From an uncultured Hyphomicrobiales bacterium (lineage in GTDB: Bacteria; Pseudomonadota; Alphaproteobacteria; Rhizobiales; Beijerinckiaceae), in the NCBI GenBank assembly GCA_903847605.1, contig CAINED010000067.1, positions 22,664 through 86,663 of the forward strand: 64,000 nt of DNA, written 5' to 3'. The translations under genes were made by a program, and so were the position numbers. Positions 61,147 through 64,000 of this stretch are shown in pieces (the first letter of the stretch is position 1; each line of letters begins with the position of its first letter). The notes under the pieces are model-generated. The model was not told the DNA's origin, ran no database searches, and worked only from the letters and a program-made list of their open reading frames with translations.

Positions 61147-62133
61147 GTGCACAAGATGAACAAGCGCGAGTTTCTGGCCGGAGGCCTGTCGGCCGCTGCC
61201 GCCGGTACGATCCTGCCGGGCGCATCCTTCGCCCAGGAATTTCCTTCGCAGGATATTCGCCTCGTCTGCGCTTTTCCGCCGGGCAGCGGTTCGGATGTCG
61301 TCGTGCGCTATTTCGCGGAAAAGATGCGGCCCATCGTCAAGCGCAACATCATCGTGGAGAACAAGCCGGGCGCCGGCGGCAATCTCGCCATGGCCTATGT
61401 CATCAAGAACAAGCCGGACGGCCACACGATCTATCTGCACACGGGTTCGTCGATGTCGGCGAACATGCACCTGTATAAAAATCCGCCAGTCGACGCCGGC
61501 AAGGAATTTCAGGTCGCCGCCACGATCAACCGACAGGCCTTCATGATGGTGGTCGATCCCTCGTCCAAGTTCAAGACCGTGCAGGAGATCACCGCTTATC
61601 TCAAGGAAAAGGGCGACAAGGCGAGCTATGCAACGTCGGCGACATCCGGCACCGTGATGGGCGAGTTGTACAAGGCGATCTCCGGCGTGAAAGCCGTGGA
61701 GGTTCCCTATCGCATGGCGCAGGATTCCCTGAACGATCTGTCCAGCGGACGTATCGACTACGCGATGCACGATCCTCAATTCACTTCGGCGATGTTGAAA
61801 GCGGGCAAGCTGCGCGTCCTCGGTATCGCATCGAAGCAACGCATGAAATTCCTGCCGGAACTGCCGACAATGGACGAGTCTGGCGTGAAGGGAATGGACC
61901 TCAACGGCTGGTTCGCAGCGTTCGTTCCGATCGCGACGCCGAAGCCGATTGTCCAGCGCCTGAACGATATATTCAAGGAAATGCTGACTTCGGATGAGAC
62001 GGTAAAGTTCCTCAACCAGTTCGGCGGCGATCCCTGGATCACCACCGTCGACGAAGGGCAGGCCTACCTGCTTCAGGACATCCAGAACTGGGGCGAGTAT
62101 ATCCGCATCGCCAAGATCGAGCCGCGCGGTTAA
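61147..62133 (+). CDS. Bug/TctC receptor, array member 7
   Basis: The 328-residue receptor has a leader MHKMNKREFLAGGLSAAAAG, with KR in place of the twin arginines, ending near SFAQ. The core is LVCAFPPGSGSDVVVRYFAE and VENKPGAGGNLAMAYVIKNK. The C-terminus is IRIAKIEPRG. The start is GTG at 61147, 5 bp from GGAGG; an ATG three codons later is too far from it. It is the last array member and is followed by a strong terminator. Confidence 0.95.
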   Translation: MHKMNKREFLAGGLSAAAAGTILPGASFAQEFPSQDIRLVCAFPPGSGSDVVVRYFAEKMRPIVKRNIIVENKPGAGGNLAMAYVIKNKPDGHTIYLHTGSSMSANMHLYKNPPVDAGKEFQVAATINRQAFMMVVDPSSKFKTVQEITAYLKEKGDKASYATSATSGTVMGELYKAISGVKAVEVPYRMAQDSLNDLSSGRIDYAMHDPQFTSAMLKAGKLRVLGIASKQRMKFLPELPTMDESGVKGMDLNGWFAAFVPIATPKPIVQRLNDIFKEMLTSDETVKFLNQFGGDPWITTVDEGQAYLLQDIQNWGEYIRIAKIEPRG

Positions 62134-62158
62134 TTCACGGCCGACCGGACTAAGACGT

Positions 62159-62190
62159 CCCCGTCGGCTCGGCTGGCGGGGATTTCTTTT
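62159..62190 (+). terminator. Rho-independent terminator ending the receptor array
   Basis: A 10-bp stem CCCCGTCGGC/GCTGGCGGGG with G-U pairs and loop TCG is followed by ATTTCTTTT. It lies between the array and the convergent universal stress gene. Confidence 0.8.
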
Positions 62191-62213
62191 GTGTGTTCAA
62201 TCAGTCCGTCCTG

Positions 62214-62660
62214 CTATTTGACGATGATGACAGGCACTGTCGCATTCGCGATCACGTCGCTGGCCTGACTGCCAAGGACGACGCGCCGCAATCCGCGCCG
62301 GCCATGTGTCGACATCACGATAGCGTCGCAGGCGAGTTCTTTCGCGGTATCGAGTATGCCTTCCGAGGGATGCTTGTCCTGCACATGGATCGTCTGGCAA
62401 CGGCCGCCCGCAGCCTCGACCGTGGATCTCGCTTGCGTCAGAACGCCCTGTGCCCATTCGGCGGCGTGCTTTTCATAGGCGCCAATCGGATCGGGCTTCT
62501 TTTCCTGCGCCTTCTGCGCCATTTCGAGCACTGGCCAGGGATCCGTCACTGCAGCGACAGTGAGTTGCGCCCCCAGAGCTTTCGCAAGCGCTGCGCCATG
62601 CGCAAGGGCGCGGGTCGCAAGTTCGGAGCCGTCCGTGGCAACGAGCAAATGCTTATACAT
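62214..62660 (-). CDS. Universal stress protein, UspA family
   Basis: This 148-residue single-domain UspA protein starts MYKHLLVATDGSELATRALA. It has the ATP-binding motif G-x2-G-x9-G-S as STHGRRGLRRVVLGSQAS and ends ATVPVIIVK. The ATG at 62660 follows GGAGAACGCC. It is divergent from a second Usp gene across 159 bp that hold an FNR/FixK-like box, so a low-oxygen or redox response is likely. Confidence 0.95.
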   Translation of the reverse strand: MYKHLLVATDGSELATRALAHGAALAKALGAQLTVAAVTDPWPVLEMAQKAQEKKPDPIGAYEKHAAEWAQGVLTQARSTVEAAGGRCQTIHVQDKHPSEGILDTAKELACDAIVMSTHGRRGLRRVVLGSQASDVIANATVPVIIVK

Positions 62661-62719
62661 GGCGTTCTCCAAGAGTAGCGGAATTGATAAATTCATAGGA
62701 GCAATGCACAATTTCATCC

Positions 62720-62733
62720 TTGAAGCAGATCAA
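62720..62733. promoter_or_regulatory. FNR/FixK-like box between divergent usp genes
   Basis: TTGAAGCAGATCAA matches the FNR/FixK/CRP-family anaerobox TTGAT-N4-ATCAA with one difference. It lies 59 bp from the minus-strand start and 86 bp from the plus-strand start, so it could activate either or both. Universal stress genes are known members of such regulons. Confidence 0.6.
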
Positions 62734-62819
62734 TGCATTCTCACGGGCCTGCGTTTATCAAATGATACGGCCGAAAGCCGCGCAGGCCCGTCGCGGTGAA
62801 GGCGCAAGAGGAGCTCGAC

Positions 62820-63647
62820 ATGGCGATCAAGGATATTCTCGTTGTTCTCGAACCCGGCCCGGAGGGCCGTCATGTCGACGAATTTGCCCTTTCGCTCTCC
62901 TCCCAGCTTGGCGCGCATCTCACGGCCGCTGGCGTTGCTCTGCAAACCATAGCGCCAGTTTCCTTTATGGGCGACTACCCGTACGAACTGATGGCGCAGG
63001 CGACCGATGAAGCGCGCGCATCTGCCCAGAGCGCCTTCGACCGGTTGAACACGGCAGCGCCTGCCGGGGTGAATGTCGACTACGTTCCCGTGGAAGGCTT
63101 TACAAGCGAAGCAATAGACCGCGTCGCGCGTCTGGCGCGCCATTACGATCTGACAATCGTGCGCCAGAATTCGCCCGACGAGGACGGTTTTGCGTCGCAA
63201 CTCGCCGTGGGTACGATTTTCGGCTCCGGGCGTCCCTGCATTATGCTCCCCTATATCCACAAGGGGCCCGCGAAACTCGGCAAGGCCATGGTCGCCTGGG
63301 ATGGCGGCGTCGTGGTGGCGCGCGCGCTTTCGGGTTCGCTCTCCCTGTTGCAGAAGGCCGGAAAGGTCGAGGTCGTCACCGTGGCGAAGGCCGATCAGGA
63401 TTTCGATTCCGTGCCGGGCTTCGACATCACACGCCATCTCGCGCGCCACGGCATCAACGCGACGTTGAAGCAGCTGCCGGCGACCGACGATATCGCCGCG
63501 ATACTTCTTTCGCATGCAGCCGATAGTGCTCCCGATTACATCGTGATGGGTTGTTACGGACATTCGCGACTGCGCGAACTCGTACTTGGTGGAACCACGC
63601 GCGAAATTCTCGGTTCCATGACCGTGCCGATCGTCATGGCGCACTAG
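62820..63647 (+). CDS. Universal stress protein, tandem UspA-type
   Basis: The 275-residue protein has two UspA-like halves. The first begins MAIKDILVVLEPGPEGRHVD. The second has AMVAWDGGVVVARALSGSLS and ends with GCYGHSRLRELVLGGTTREI, then TVPIVMAH. The C-terminal nucleotide loop is recognisable, though the second Gly of the first pair is Ser. The ATG at 62820 follows GAGGAG. It diverges from a single-domain Usp and is followed closely by trxC, which fits a stress cluster. Confidence 0.9.
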   Translation: MAIKDILVVLEPGPEGRHVDEFALSLSSQLGAHLTAAGVALQTIAPVSFMGDYPYELMAQATDEARASAQSAFDRLNTAAPAGVNVDYVPVEGFTSEAIDRVARLARHYDLTIVRQNSPDEDGFASQLAVGTIFGSGRPCIMLPYIHKGPAKLGKAMVAWDGGVVVARALSGSLSLLQKAGKVEVVTVAKADQDFDSVPGFDITRHLARHGINATLKQLPATDDIAAILLSHAADSAPDYIVMGCYGHSRLRELVLGGTTREILGSMTVPIVMAH

Positions 63648-63664
63648 GATTCGGAAATCTCCCG

Positions 63665-64000
63665 ATGGCCGATGCCGTCAACCTCGTTTGTCCTTCCTGC
63701 GGCGCAGTCAACCGCGCGCCGCAGGAAAGACTCGACGCCGGAGCGCGTCCCGTCTGCGCGCGCTGCAAGGTGGAGACTTTTTCGGGCAAACCAGTCGAAA
63801 TCGGGAATACGGAATCTTTCGAGCGCATGATTTCCCGCAACGATATTCCCGTTGTCGTGGATTTCTGGGCCGACTGGTGCGGCCCCTGCAAGATGATGGC
63901 GCCGCAGTTTGCAGCTGCGGCGCGCAAGATGGAGCCGCAGGTCCGCTTTGCGAAGCTCGATACGGAATCGCTCCCGGATGTCTCCGCACGCTATGGCATC
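63665..64000 (+). CDS. trxC: Thioredoxin 2 (partial, right edge)
   Basis: The visible 112 codons show an N-terminal zinc module (Cys9, Cys12, Cys31, Cys34) and the active site WCGPC at 71-75 in VVVDFWADWCGPCKMMAPQF. This is the layout of TrxC, a cytoplasmic disulfide reductase of oxidative stress. The start is 17 bp after the stop of the Usp gene. The C-terminus lies beyond the window. Confidence 0.93.
   Translation, partial: MADAVNLVCPSCGAVNRAPQERLDAGARPVCARCKVETFSGKPVEIGNTESFERMISRNDIPVVVDFWADWCGPCKMMAPQFAAAARKMEPQVRFAKLDTESLPDVSARYGI

Overview
The window reads as chromosomal DNA of a GC-rich alphaproteobacterium, probably of the order Hyphomicrobiales (Rhizobiales). The evidence is codon use strongly biased to G/C at third positions, very many periplasmic-receptor genes of the Bug/TctC type, a candidate EcfG-type general-stress promoter (GGAAC-N16-CGTT), a group III truncated haemoglobin, and intergenic palindromic elements of the kind dispersed in that order. 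The genus cannot be fixed from the sequence alone. No tRNA, rRNA, CRISPR array, complete insertion sequence or prophage was seen.

Layout. 1-1.5 kb: edge of an SbmA/BacA-like ABC exporter gene, then mtgA. 1.5-6 kb: a TRAP transporter operon (minus) divergent from a Rieske oxygenase. 6-9.6 kb: two small secreted proteins, a MoaD/ThiS-like protein coupled to an Asp-box beta-propeller, and a membrane methyltransferase-like protein. 9.9-15.5 kb: a TPP enzyme, an FAD monooxygenase, a Bug receptor and a DszA/NtaA-type flavin monooxygenase. 15.8-26.2 kb: an accessory zone around smc. It holds a membrane pentapeptide-repeat protein, a Fic relic, a ParDE-like pair whose toxin carries an in-frame stop, an AT-rich AIPR gene preceded by an unlisted 34-residue ORF, an orphan TacA-type antitoxin, an Arg-rich hypothetical protein and a truncated haemoglobin. 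26.4-32.1 kb: one very large FG-GAP/RTX protein gene. 32.2-37.3 kb: a TctCBA-PrpD-SDR operon. 37.7-41.4 kb: a second monooxygenase module (Bug, hydrolase, LLM monooxygenase, FMN reductase). 41.5-46 kb: fumC, a KGG stress protein, an FAH-family hydrolase and a peptide-type binding protein. 46.2-51.3 kb: a molybdenum hydroxylase large subunit, membrane protein, enoyl-CoA hydratase and UbiD operon. 51.4-62.1 kb: a dienelactone hydrolase, then TctB-TctA followed by seven consecutive Bug/TctC paralogues. 62.2-64 kb: two divergent universal stress proteins around an FNR/FixK-like box, and trxC cut by the right edge.

How the parts fit. Most of the window is a set of catabolic modules. Each pairs a periplasmic capture protein (TRAP DctP, Bug/TctC or SBP_bac_5) with oxygenases, decarboxylases, hydrolases or dehydratases suited to aromatic or other carboxylic acids. 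Ten Bug receptors share only two membrane TctBA pairs here, so many receptors feeding few permeases is the likely design. Strikingly, no recognisable transcription factor other than antitoxins is encoded. The most unusual items are the seven-gene Bug array with a shared C-terminal signature and hairpins in several gaps, the AIPR operon with its small first ORF, and the MoaD-like/Asp-box pair.
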